A stretch of 64,000 nucleotides of DNA from Carposina sasakii (lineage: Eukaryota > Arthropoda > Insecta > Lepidoptera > Carposinidae), in NCBI GenBank assembly GCA_014607495.2, contig CP053161.1, positions 3,233,115 to 3,297,114 of the forward strand. The letters run 5' to 3'. Positions 42,304 through 51,805 of the stretch are shown piece after piece. The notes beneath the pieces were generated by a model. It saw only the letters and a list, made by a program, of their open reading frames with translations, did not search any database and was not told the origin of the DNA. Position 1 is the first letter of the stretch; each line of letters opens with the position of its first letter. Both the position numbers and the translations under genes were made by a program.

Positions 42304-45273
42304 AGTAGGGTGTCCCGTCCCATGTATGGGAAATTATTTTTTTTGAGCTACGGCTACGCAATGGGTATCAAAAGTTGCGTTTTGACACATAGATTACGAT
42401 TATTATAAAATTTAATTAGATATCTGTCATCTTAAGGCCTCTACCGGTACTTGAAGTTTTCCAAATATCCCATTTTTTGGGGTTCCTAACATAAACTATA
42501 AATCATACAAAAATAACGATTAAATGGTTTTTATAAAATTTAAGGGCACAACAATAAAACAAAGCAAGGTTTAAAATGGTTTAAATAAAAAAAAACAATG
42601 GCTCTTTTAAAAACGGAACTGGTTTTTGTGCCCAAAATTAGGCATTTCCGCGCGAGATCTTAATCTGTTCCTAATGAAACCATCCCGAGCTGTAGCGTCC
42701 GTGACGCTTTGAGAAGCCTCCGTCACTAGTTTCACACATCTTTCCACTGACTGTGTGTGACAGGGAAAGTCAACAATATCGAGGCTGTGTTCTTTAGCCT
42801 TAATTATTAGTTCATCTTTGGATATGTGTCGCAAAATTGGTGGAGTTGATATCTCACACTCTTGCCAAAATATTAAATCAATATAATCTCGCGCATTGAA
42901 GTTAAGCTTTGGTGCTTTAAATACCCTGCGAGAGTTGCTCTTTTCTGCTTCTCTAGCCTTTACTATTTTGCGAGATGCAAGCTCTCGAATATGTTCTCTA
43001 TCGTCGAATAACATGGCAATAAGCAAGTTTTCTGGGTGCGCAAAAAAAGCGTTTCTTTCGATCACTGAATTTACAATAGATCTTTGACTATCAGGCAAAA
43101 ATCGAAAGTACATAACCATTTGAAAAATATGCTTAGCTCCATCCTTAAATGATGAGTTTTGCTTGATGAGGAACCAAACAGGAGCGTAAACTTTGACCAC
43201 GTAGTTCACAAGCAACTGCAAATTATCTGACGGCGAAACAGTACTTACGTGAAGTCTGAGTATGCGATTGGCAGTAGTGAGCCATCTCGAATGCGCCATT
43301 TTTCCAGGTTGGCGGCTCGCTAGCTCAGGGGAACAGGAACCAACCATCACAGCATGACACATTTCGTAGAGATACTTTTGATCCGTGCTTAGTTCCTTCA
43401 CAATATTATCAGGTAATTCGAGCAAATTTCCAGCCACTGCACAAAAAGACACTAGAGGTTTACTTTCACAAACAGCTACCTGTTTTCCAATAGGTCCTGC
43501 ATATTCTTTTGGCCCAGATGTGCTACAATCCAAAGACATGAACAAATGGCGAAGCGGTAATTCATTCGCGTGAAGCATGCAAACGCACCATTACAACGGT
43601 CTCTTCAAATAGTTTTCCAGGTATTGAATGACACCTCCCTTCCAACCTGTATTTGTAGCAGTACCATCGCACCCCACACAGATCACCTCTTCTAAGTTCA
43701 ACCCTTGATTTTCTAATAAAGATATGATAGAAGTGACGATCCCTTTGGCAGTACCACGAATTGGCGTCGTATGTCCCAAATAAATAGAACCCGGCTCTGT
43801 GAGAACTGAAATGTGCTCTTGCAAAACTTCTCTGCGGTGGTGCTGATCGCCTATTTTATCGTTTATGAGTGTTTTGTCCTTTCGTCCATCAAAGTAGATA
43901 CTATTTACTACAATTGCATCAATATCTTTGCTGGCCTTGGTCCGTGCTTTTGAAACAGCTCTATGAATTTTATTCTTATCAATAACAAGACTTAGATCTT
44001 CGGCAGATACCAATCCTACGTCAGCTAAGACTGCCGAAGTAACTGCAGCCGCAGATCGCGTTGATAGTCCATACCGATCACATACCTTAGCTACTGTTGG
44101 CAGCGCCAGAAAGTTCCGATTCAATGAAGTAGATGGAGTCTCATTTACAATCACGTCACTATTTGGAGAAAGCTCTGTTGCAGGCGACTGCGGTCGCGGC
44201 GGCAATTTGCGCACCGGAACAGGATTGATTTCTTGTGATGTACTTGCGCGCTCTATCCGCTTCAAATTTTCCTGTCTCTGATGTTTCTTTAAAAGTCTTG
44301 CCGTTTCTTTTGTATCTATACCGCTTATTGCCATTTTTCTATCACCCCTTTGGTTCAGTAAAAAATCTCTTTCAGAAATAGAAACTTTCTTAGGTTTTAT
44401 GCAGGAACAAATATCAAACGAAGTGCACTAACAAGCAGCAATATCGAAGAGCTTGTTCGACAATTCCAAAAAGCACTTCACTTTGCTTTCGTAGCTATCA
44501 TTTCTTTTATTTTTGGGGTATCTTATCAATGACAGGTATTTGTCGAAATATGATTTCAGCAATTGGGTAACTCGTACGTCGGAAACGATGGGAATCGAAG
44601 CTTTGGTCCAAATGGTATCAAGTTTTTCCGATACGATTGAAAAAACTTCCGTGTTAGAAGGATCTTTCCCATTCTTCTGTAGTTTGAGTTCATTTTTTGG
44701 AAAGAGGATGAATTTTATAACGTCACTTATCACTGGTAACTGGCGATCGTCAAGTTCTTTATATGATCCCAAAATAGGACATGTAGTCTCACTTCGCCTT
44801 GAACCCATTACAGTATGTTTGTCACAAAAACACGTATTTTATCACAAGGAAGTGCGGAGCGACACCTTACAGCAATATAACCGCTATAGAAATGAAACGA
44901 ACTACCTCGCAGTAAAAGTACAGAATTTAAGAAAAACAAGTGAAATCCCAGTCAAAACATGAATTTTGCGAGTTCAATCAAAACCAATACCTCACCGAAA
45001 ACATCTTGTCGTTGCCTGCAAATTATAACTTAGGGTTCCACTATCAATGAAATAGAAAAATAAAATGGGAATATTGTACATAAAATAGAATAGATGACAT
45101 TGACTGGAGAGTAAATTAAATGATTTTTTTTTTAATAAACGGGCCGGTAGAACCCTCAAGATATGTTTTTATATTTTTAAAATTATTTTTACGGTAATCT
45201 ACAACTAATAGCGCAACTTTTGAGGGGCCTTGAGTAACGAAAATCGAAAAAATAAAATTCGGGACACCCTACT
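42304..45273 (-). mobile_element. 2,970 bp DNA transposon, unassigned superfamily
   Basis: The left end is AGTAGGGTGTCCCG and the right end is its reverse complement CGGGACACCCTACT, a 14 bp perfect terminal inverted repeat. ATAC flanks both sides (42300-42303, 45274-45277). A 5 bp TATAC reading is possible if the terminal A/T is counted as target. The interior holds one long minus-strand coding frame (42607-44808) with about 465 bp upstream and 300 bp downstream. The product looks like an RNase H-fold (DDE/D) transposase remotely hAT-like. A 4-5 bp duplication is not the 8 bp of canonical hAT, so I leave the superfamily open. Confidence 0.85.
42607..44808 (-). pseudogene. Transposase-like ORF, one frame with two nonsense codons
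   Basis: ATG at 44808 opens a frame that remains in phase to the stop at 42607-42609, 734 codons in all. It is interrupted by TAG at 44428-44430 (codon 127) and TAA at 43591-43593 (codon 406). No frameshift is needed, and the amino-acid text continues sensibly across both stops. Domains in order: an N-terminal part with a C/C-x-C cluster around codons 126-136 (FDIAAC, then FDICSC); a basic, proline-rich linker; an RNase H-like region with YFDGRKD (D near codon 307) and CVGCDGTATNTG (D near 381); HANELPLRHLF; HSRWLTTANRILRLHVS; and a C-terminal PCHTQSVERCVK with a candidate acidic E. The motif order resembles hAT-like transposases and matches my memory of a multi-copy arthropod protein family of unknown name. 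The catalytic assignment is inference. Two stops make this copy inactive unless read through. Confidence 0.8.
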
Positions 45274-45819
45274 ATACAGTACATACACTCGTACTGGGGT
45301 TCATCAAATAGTTTCTAAAACTCGATTAAACTGTCTCGTCGGACTGTTGACAAAGTAATGTACTTACTCTATTAAAATTAAATGTCTCCGTGAAATAATA
45401 CTCAGGACAAACAGACTAACAAATCCCCTTAAATTAACATCTGTTCTTAAAACTTTTGCTGAAGTAACTTTAGTTACCCAAAGTTGGTAACCACTGAGAT
45501 ATAAATTGTTCATTTTATCTCACTCGATAGTTGTTTGTTTGTAGTTTATTTTGAAGGGTAACAGATCGGTCTTAAACGTATTTTATTTATAGGATAATCT
45601 AGATTAATTATTTATTTGTATTGGATTTTTAAGTTTTGTAATTTCACTATGGGTGCGCCCACCACCGGGCCCTACACCCTCCACTGACCCTCGGATCTGA
45701 TAACTCATAATTGCGACAACAGGCACTTGCACTAACTACAATCGCCATGAGAAACCAGACCCGAGCACCTAGCATGCAAGACGATACATTGCACCATTCC
45801 GAAATCAAAAACTAGATAA

Positions 45820-45866
45820 ATAATCTACATATGTTTCGCCAACAACCGTGGCATCCTCAGGATTAT
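45820..45866 (-). ncRNA. Hammerhead-ribozyme-like motif, left arm
   Basis: This is the exact mirror of 48284-48330. On the minus strand, the sense strand of the RT gene, it reads ATAATC, CTGAGGA, T, GCCA-loop-TGGC, GAAAC, ATAT, GTA, GATTAT. It lies downstream of the RT/GIY-YIG stop codon, where it could process the 3' side of an element transcript. Confidence 0.65.
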
Positions 45867-46126
45867 AGAAATTAATAAATTAGTAAACCACTAATTATTA
45901 TGAACCTCTAAAACCCAACACATTACTTACGCAGAATTAACTACCTACCCTCTACTAAGTATTAAAAAATATATAAATAATTACCCACCATTATTTATAT
46001 TTCAAATAAATATATACTATTTGTGCACACAAACCAAATAGTATTGGGTGAATTAATTAAATTTAAATGAAAAAATTCAAAAATTCACCAAAATATTGAT
46101 AAATTAGTAAAGAAAAACAAGGATGT

Positions 46127-46299
46127 ATGCAACAACATATTCCATTGCCCACAAAAACAAAAATTGTTATTGACATTGACAAGCCACTACATTCTAAGGT
46201 TACTGTTTATTTATTTATTCTAGCCACAGAGTTTAATAGTGGAGAGGAAAATTCAACCTGTTCATTTAAAAGGTTTACACCAGAATATTTGGCTTTCAA
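46127..46299 (+). pseudogene. Mirror copy of the PLE ORF 5' end (in left arm)
   Basis: Because the terminal repeat includes the start of the ORF, the left arm contains the first 57 codons of the polymerase on the plus strand, identical to 48023-47851. Past 46299 the frame continues into unrelated antisense sequence to 46387. It overlaps the genuine 3' end of the GIY-YIG ORF on the other strand. Confidence 0.85.
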
Positions 46300-47340
46300 A
46301 ATCTCCAACTGTTCCAAAATAGATAGACGAATGCCCTTTTCACACGTATACAGACTAACAAAACTGTGGTCATCTGGAATTTTATGATTTGAAACTAACA
46401 AGTGTTTGGCAAAATGTGATTTTTCAGGGAAATTGTTCCTATAAGCTGCCAAATGTTCTTGGTATCTAATCTTGAAGTTACGACCCGTTTGACCTATATA
46501 AACAGAATTACAGTCAGGACAGTGCAAGCTATAAACTCCTGATTTTTTATCAATTGGTAATATTTGTTTTGTGTTAATTAATCTATTTAAAGAATTAAAG
46601 GTCTTAAAAGCCACCAAGATGTTTTGTTTTTTTAATGATTTTGCAATCATCTCTGAGATATAGCCAAAATATGGTAAACTACCAGTATAAATATTTGTAA
46701 TCTCCTCTATTTTTGGGTACAACATTTGTTTAACTAAAATGTTTTTCTTTTTATCAATGAGGTTATAAATTAGTTGTGCACTATATCCATTTGATCTGGC
46801 TATTTGTATAATATTATTTATTTCTTTAACATAATTAAAGTTATTAAGCGGTAACGTTACTAACCTGTGTATCATTGATTTGTATGCCGCTAGCTTATGT
46901 TGCCATGGATGGAAAGAATCAATTGGAATAGTTACATCCGTATGTGTTGGTTTCCGGTAAACTGAAAAATCATGATAATCTCCCAATCTAGTAATAGTTA
47001 CATCTAAAAAATTTATACTATTGTTTATTTCTTGTTCTATTTTAAATTTAATCTTAGGATGTTTTGTGTTAAGGACGTTAACAAAAAGATGAAACTGCCT
47101 AACTGTGCCTGTCCAACATAAGATGATATCATCAACATATCTAAAATAATATTTTATATGATTATTACTATTAACAATATATTCATTTTCAAACCAATCC
47201 ATAAATATATCGGCTAAAAGAGGTGAAAGCGGAGAACCCATAGTAAGACCATCCTTTTGTATGTAATATGTACTATTATAGCAGAAATAATTCTGGCTCA
47301 TACAAAGTCTAGTTAAGGTAATAAGATTATCTGCCTCCAT
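46207..47340 (-). pseudogene. PLE reverse transcriptase C-part plus GIY-YIG endonuclease
   Basis: 377 codons continue the polymerase begun in 47382-48023 after a frameshift. RT motif B is seen as QKDGLTMGSPLSPLLADIF (about residues 28-46) and the catalytic motif C as FRYVDDIILCW (about 66-76). A thumb region follows. The GIY-YIG domain starts near residue 268 with GVYSLHCPDCNSVYIGQTGR, then FKIRYQEHLAAY, SHFAKHL and an acidic LEQLEIL (candidate catalytic E). The CPDC pair is the cysteine feature often seen in PLE endonucleases. RT copies the RNA and GIY-YIG nicks the target. The ATG at 47340 is internal to the ancestral protein. The last residues (from about 347 on) are encoded inside the left inverted-repeat arm, antisense to a copy of the gene's own N-terminal codons. 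Confidence 0.93.
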
Positions 47341-47381
47341 TGGATTAAGTTTAACTTTTTTACACCAAGTTTTAATAATAT

Positions 47382-48023
47382 TTAAACATTCCTGTAAGGA
47401 ACATTTGTAAACAAACTCTCAACATCTAAAGAAAATAATTTGGAATTTGTTGATAATTTAATATTTTTAATTTTATCTATTAAATTTAGACTATTATTGA
47501 CACTATATTTGGGTGTAAATTGATTTTTTTCCTTTATAATGTCATTCAGAAATTTTGCTAATTTATAAGCTGGAGCTCCAATATATGAAACGACTGGCCT
47601 TAATGGTATATTATCTTTATGAATTTTTGGTAAACCATATAACAATGGTGTTACTGGGTTCATAGGAATATAACGTTCCTTTAAATAAGCAGAATTTTTT
47701 GGAAAAATATATTCAGCAGAAGTAATACATTGCTTTAATTGTGCATGGAATTTCTTAGTTGGATCAAATGGTAATATTTGAAATTCATCTGTATTGAGGA
47801 TTTCCATTATCTTACTATGATACACCTCATGCTTCATTATTACCAAAGTATTGAAAGCCAAATATTCTGGTGTAAACCTTTTAAATGAACAGGTTGAATT
47901 TTCCTCTCCACTATTAAACTCTGTGGCTAGAATAAATAAATAAACAGTAACCTTAGAATGTAGTGGCTTGTCAATGTCAATAACAATTTTTGTTTTTGTG
48001 GGCAATGGAATATGTTGTTGCAT
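47382..48023 (-). pseudogene. PLE reverse transcriptase N-part
   Basis: 213 codons from ATG 48023 to a TAA at 47382. The first 57 residues lie in the right inverted-repeat arm. RT landmarks are PLLYGLPKIHK (about residues 131-141), RPVVSYIGAPAYKLAKFL (about 148-165) and motif A FSLDVESLFTNVP (about 196-208, with the first catalytic Asp). Directly after NVPYR the frame is lost. About one base is missing relative to the continuing frame, which resumes as ECLNIIKTWCKK and leads into the downstream part. All catalytic motifs are intact on either side, so the frameshift appears recent. Confidence 0.93.
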
Positions 48024-48283
48024 ACATCCTTGTTTTTCTTTACTAATTTATCAATATTTTGGTGAATTTTTGAATTTTTTCATTTAAATTTAATTAATTC
48101 ACCCAATACTATTTGGTTTGTGTGCACAAATAGTATATATTTATTTGAAATATAAATAATGGTGGGTAATTATTTATATATTTTTTAATACTTAGTAGAG
48201 GGTAGGTAGTTAATTCTGCGTAAGTAATGTGTTGGGTTTTAGAGGTTCATAATAATTAGTGGTTTACTAATTTATTAATTTCT

Positions 48284-48330
48284 ATAATCCTGAGGATGCC
48301 ACGGTTGTTGGCGAAACATATGTAGATTAT
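48284..48330 (+). ncRNA. Hammerhead-ribozyme-like motif, right arm
   Basis: In order: ATAATC 48284-48289 (stem I, 5' strand), CTGAGGA 48290-48296 (core CUGANGA), bulged T 48297, stem II GCCA/TGGC (48298-48301 with 48309-48312), GAAAC 48313-48317, ATAT forming a minimal stem III, GTA 48322-48324 (NUH cleavage triplet), GATTAT 48325-48330 pairing perfectly with stem I. This is a type I layout with a tiny stem III, as reported for PLEs. The extra T before stem II is a deviation from the textbook core. It lies on the strand opposite the RT gene because the arm is inverted. Confidence 0.65.
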
Positions 48331-48574
48331 TTATCTAGTTTTTGATTTCGGAATGGTGCAATGTATCGTCTTGCATGCTAGGTGCTCGGGTCTGGTTTCT
48401 CATGGCGATTGTAGTTAGTGCAAGTGCCTGTTGTCGCAATTATGAGTTATCAGATCCGAGGGTCAGTGGAGGGTGTAGGGCCCGGTGGTGGGCGCACCCA
48501 TAGTGAATGTTTGAACTTCCGAATTGTAACGCCTAATACAATTTCATTTATAAAACGTTTTGTAATTTGTCATT

Positions 48575-48775
48575 AAACCGGGTACAGAAGAGGTGTGTTA
48601 AGTGAAAAAGTTATACGCAGTCTGATGTTTATTTTCTAGACAATATGTTCATATTCGTGGACACTGAGGAATGTTCATGACTAACATTTATTTAACTGGT
48701 GCTCTATAGTGTCTCTAGTTTTGATAGCATTTCACTTAAAATATTACATCTGTTACACCCTTTACAAATAAAAAG
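48575..48775. mobile_element. MITE-A copy, diverged
   Basis: GGTACAGAAGAGGTGTGTTAAG at the left and TTACATCTGTTACACCCTTTAC at the right, with CACTGAGGAATGTTCATGA inside. It begins a few bases beyond the PLE target-site duplication. Confidence 0.6.
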
Positions 48776-49270
48776 ATATTCAGGGAATAATATACATATA
48801 AAAGACACTTAACGTCTTGAAAATTAACACTTTTATGGCTCCATGCGGACAGAGTCGGGGTAAACAGCTGATATTATAATATTACAGTCCAAAACTATAA
48901 CAGTAATACAACTTAATATCTCCACTTAAAACCTAACAACCACTCTGTGGCTCTCGAGACTAATTATATTTAAATTGAACTTCACAATGAATTTGCTGAC
49001 ATCTTTAGATGTTTAACCATAATGCCTGACGGGTCGGTAAATGAATTTAAAATAACTCCTCAGAGAAATGGAAATATCAAGTAATATGGTTATTTTTGAA
49101 ATGACCGAGTTAATATTAACGTACCAGAGATAAAGTAATTTTCACTTTCAGTTGTTAAGTATGGCTTGAATAATTTAACTATTTTACTATCTACCCTTAC
49201 AATAGATTTTCTGTTAAAAATGTAACATTGAAAAATGATTCGTAATAAATAATATATAATAACCCTTCTA
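48776..49270. other. Unassigned AT-rich DNA
   Basis: Nothing was recognised apart from a weak TCCATGCGGACAGAGTCGGG word that recalls the end of repeat F. Confidence 0.35.
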
Positions 49271-49515
49271 GCATGAACGTATAAAGAATAACGGACAGAG
49301 TATTGTCAATACACAGAGTGAAGCATTCATAGTAAGCTCGGCAACGATATTCCATGGAGTAGGGATGTGTGATGACGCGTTATACACCCACACATACAAG
49401 CCATAATAAGCTCGGCGCCTACTAGAAAATACACATGCGCAACGCGCCGCCATTTCAGTGCTTCAATCTGTGCATGCTGACAGCATTACGTCCGTTGTTC
49501 TTTATACGTTCATGC
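49271..49515 (+). mobile_element. 245 bp MITE, GCATGAACGTATAAAGAA ends
   Basis: GCATGAACGTATAAAGAATA at the left faces TTCTTTATACGTTCATGC at the right. The inverted repeat extends to GGAC/GTCC with one substitution. The interior is the reverse complement of 11659-11893 (AGCTCGGCAACG, AGTAGGGATGTGTG, AATACACATGCGCAAC, CGCCGCCATTTCAGTG). Confidence 0.85.
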
Positions 49516-50580
49516 CTTCTAGCCCGTTAATCTTTAATCAAGGATAATACGTTGACTTCTCTTTTAATTTTAATCAAAAAGAATGAGATGGCAAGTGTGG
49601 GGTATAAAATAAATCTTAGTTTAAGGCACTCAACTAAAGTCTACAAATGTCTACGTCTTTCGTAGCAATTACTACGAGAGCTACGAATACCGTAGTATAA
49701 TAATATCGTAAAGGACAAGGTTTTTTTTTACTTTTTAAGTATCTATACGTAATTAAAAACCCATTGTATATCATACCAAAAGCACTGTATCGGTACTAAA
49801 ACGTAGCCTAAATAACAGAAAAAAATTGGCCATAAAAAAATTGCAAACTCATAAAAATTCGAAATTTCCCGGAAATAACTTTAAAATGTGCTTACTTTAC
49901 AAAATATAGGATACCGCCCGTAAACGTTTACTGCTACGAATAACCTACTTACGGAGTACAGCCTGAATCAATAAGGTTGTGTTTACGGGAAAGATAAATC
50001 TCCATCCGTGCATGTCGTAGGAGAGTAGGGAACTATCAACTTGTCACCGATCTTTACCTTCTGACCCCGCTATGCTATGCGTGGCTGTGAGATATTCCTT
50101 ATGAGCTAGCAGTCGGGCACACAGCCGTGGCTATAGTAGGTACCCATGTAACTAGACTAGAGAAAGCACAAAGAACAACTAGTAAATGCAAACGTATGAA
50201 ATATATATTTTTTTAGACAACTCACTAGATTCTCACTCAACAACAATACAGTAAAATAACAGACTCTGAGCCGAAGCTAGGCCTGACAATGCAAACTAGA
50301 AAAAGAATCGCGCTGAATCATTCATCACTTCCAAAACGACCTCCCTTCGCTTTTTCTAAAGGTTTTTGTCGTGCTCGTGACAATTTAACCGGTGTATAGA
50401 CGTTTACTAAAACAAGCCTCGTCAACCAGAGTAACCCTTGTTTCGTGGACACAAAAAGCTACCTTCTTAATTGAGAATGTCTATCTTTACCAGCGTCACA
50501 ACGTCACCCCTTTCATAGCCTATTGCCGGTATATACAGTTACTAATCGGTGGATTATTAAAACGGTAATAAGTATTCTTA
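49516..50580. other. Unassigned DNA with repeat C piece (minus)
   Basis: At 50000-50125 GTCGTAGGAGAGTAGGGAAC, CAACTTGTCACCGATC and CCCGCTATGCTATGCGTGGC match repeat C in reverse. The remaining sequence shows nothing. Confidence 0.45.
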
Positions 50581-51400
50581 TACAGGGTGTAACAAAAAGG
50601 GTATGTTAAGCGAAAAGCTATGTAAATAGCCCACCATAGAGGACCTTATTCCACAATTTCAGACGCAAATTCACATTTTTAGGGTTCCGTACGTCTGAAT
50701 ACAAAAACGGAACCCTTATAGGATCACTCGTGTGTCTGTCCGCCCGTCGCTTACAGTCAATTATCTCCGAATCTATTAGACCGATTAAGTTGAAATTTGG
50801 TACACATATCAATTCCTGTGACCCAAACACAGAGGTGTGACGTGAGCAGATGAAATCTGTATATGGGGGGTCATTTTTGGGGGGGAAGGGGAAAATTAAA
50901 AAAAAAAATTCTGAAAACTGCATCGTGTGGCATATCAAATGAAAGGTCTTGTTGAGAAGATCTTAAATGTATTTTTTTGTAATTTTAAAATAAATAGTTT
51001 CCAAGTTATTCAAGAAAATAGACGAAAATTGACCATTCCCCCCCCCTTATCTCCGAAACTACTGAACCTAAAATTTTGAAAAAAATACAGAAATTAGTTT
51101 TCTCCTTATAGATTATAGGAAAACCTATAAGAAGTCCATGATATTAAAATAACATGGTAAATCACTCAATATTGTGCGTACCAACTTTTTGTCAGATTTA
51201 AAAAAACATGATAGGTAACATCGTACGGAACCCTCTTCACGCGAGTTCAACTCGCACTTGTCGGCTTTTATTTTTCCAGATAGTATGAAGAATTCCGAAA
51301 CAACTCAGGAATGTCCACACAATCTTTTGGAAATAGGATCTCTATAGTAGGCTATTTACATAGCTTTTCGCTTAACATATCCTTTCTGTTACACCTTGTA
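50581..51400. mobile_element. MITE-A copy interrupted by a 587 bp repeat
   Basis: The outer MITE-A runs 50581-50680 (TACAGGGTGTAACAAAAAGG...) and resumes at 51268-51400 (TTTTTCCAGATAGTATGAAG ... CTGTTACACCTTGTA). Its two ends are inverted copies (TATGTTAAGCGAAAAGCTAT against ATAGCTTTTCGCTTAACATA). The interrupting repeat is therefore younger than this MITE-A. Confidence 0.8.
50681..51267 (+). mobile_element. 587 bp repeat with GGGTTCCGTACG ends (copy 2)
   Basis: This is a near-identical inverted partner of 40352-40948, with AGGGTTCCGTACG at 50681 and CGTACGGAACCCT at about 51222-51234. After that come 33 bp with the GCGAGTTCAACTCGC hairpin. High similarity between two copies 10 kb apart suggests recent amplification or local duplication. 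Confidence 0.8.
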
Positions 51401-51499
51401 TATAATCATTATAGTTATTCGTAGGTTGGTCAGTGATTTCGATTAATCGAAGAAATATTGTTCTTTTTACCAAAAACTTTGTAAAAATTAGCTACTAAT

Positions 51500-51805
51500 A
51501 TCATAAACGCGAAAGTTTGTAAGTATGGATGGATGGATGTTAGTTACTCTATCACGTAAAAACGGCTAGAGCGATTTTAATAAAATTTGCAGTGGACTGC
51601 AGAAAAAACAAAATGTCGAAATTATCCGGGATAAAAATATTTTCCCGGGATAAAAAGTAGCATATATGTTAATCCAGGGTGTCAGCTAACTCCATACCAA
51701 ATTTTATTAAAATCGCTACAGCCGTTTTTACGTGAAAGAGTAACAAACATCCATCCATCCATCCATACTTTATATGTATATACGTTTATAATATTAGTAG
51801 GATAT
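51500..51805. repeat. Rearranged repeat F/G with inverted arms
   Basis: The left part (51505-51590) holds AAACGCGAAAGTTTGTAAGT, GGATGGATGGATGTTAG and AACGGCTAGAGCGATTTTAA. The right part (51697-51790) holds their reverse complements. Between them lies a repeat F segment (GTGGACTGCAGAAAAAACAA, AATTATCCGGGATAAAAA). The order suggests inversion during retroposition or insertion into a G copy. Confidence 0.7.

Larger units (their letters stand above)
45633..48567 (-). mobile_element. Penelope-like retroelement (PLE), 2.9 kb, with inverted terminal repeats
   Basis: GTTTTGTAATT flanks the insert directly (45633-45643, 48557-48567), giving an element of 45644-48556. Its arms 45644-46299 and 47851-48506 are reverse complements of 656 bp with no indel (paired positions always sum to 94150). 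A single-copy tail of 50 bp (48507-48556) ends CGCCTAATACAATTTCATTT plus a few bases. The coding part encodes RT and then GIY-YIG, the order that defines endonuclease-bearing PLEs, and each arm carries a hammerhead-like motif as described for PLE terminal repeats. Near-identity of the arms suggests recent activity or gene conversion. One frameshift disables the ORF. Shorter relatives are at 30135-30264 and 37401-37710. Confidence 0.95.

Noticed and set aside
42896..43573. Plus-strand open frames of 62-63 codons within the transposon
   Set aside because: They are antisense shadows of the long minus-strand transposase-like frame.
44513..44962. 149-codon plus-strand frame
   Set aside because: It is antisense to the N-terminal part of the transposase-like frame and has no motif of its own.
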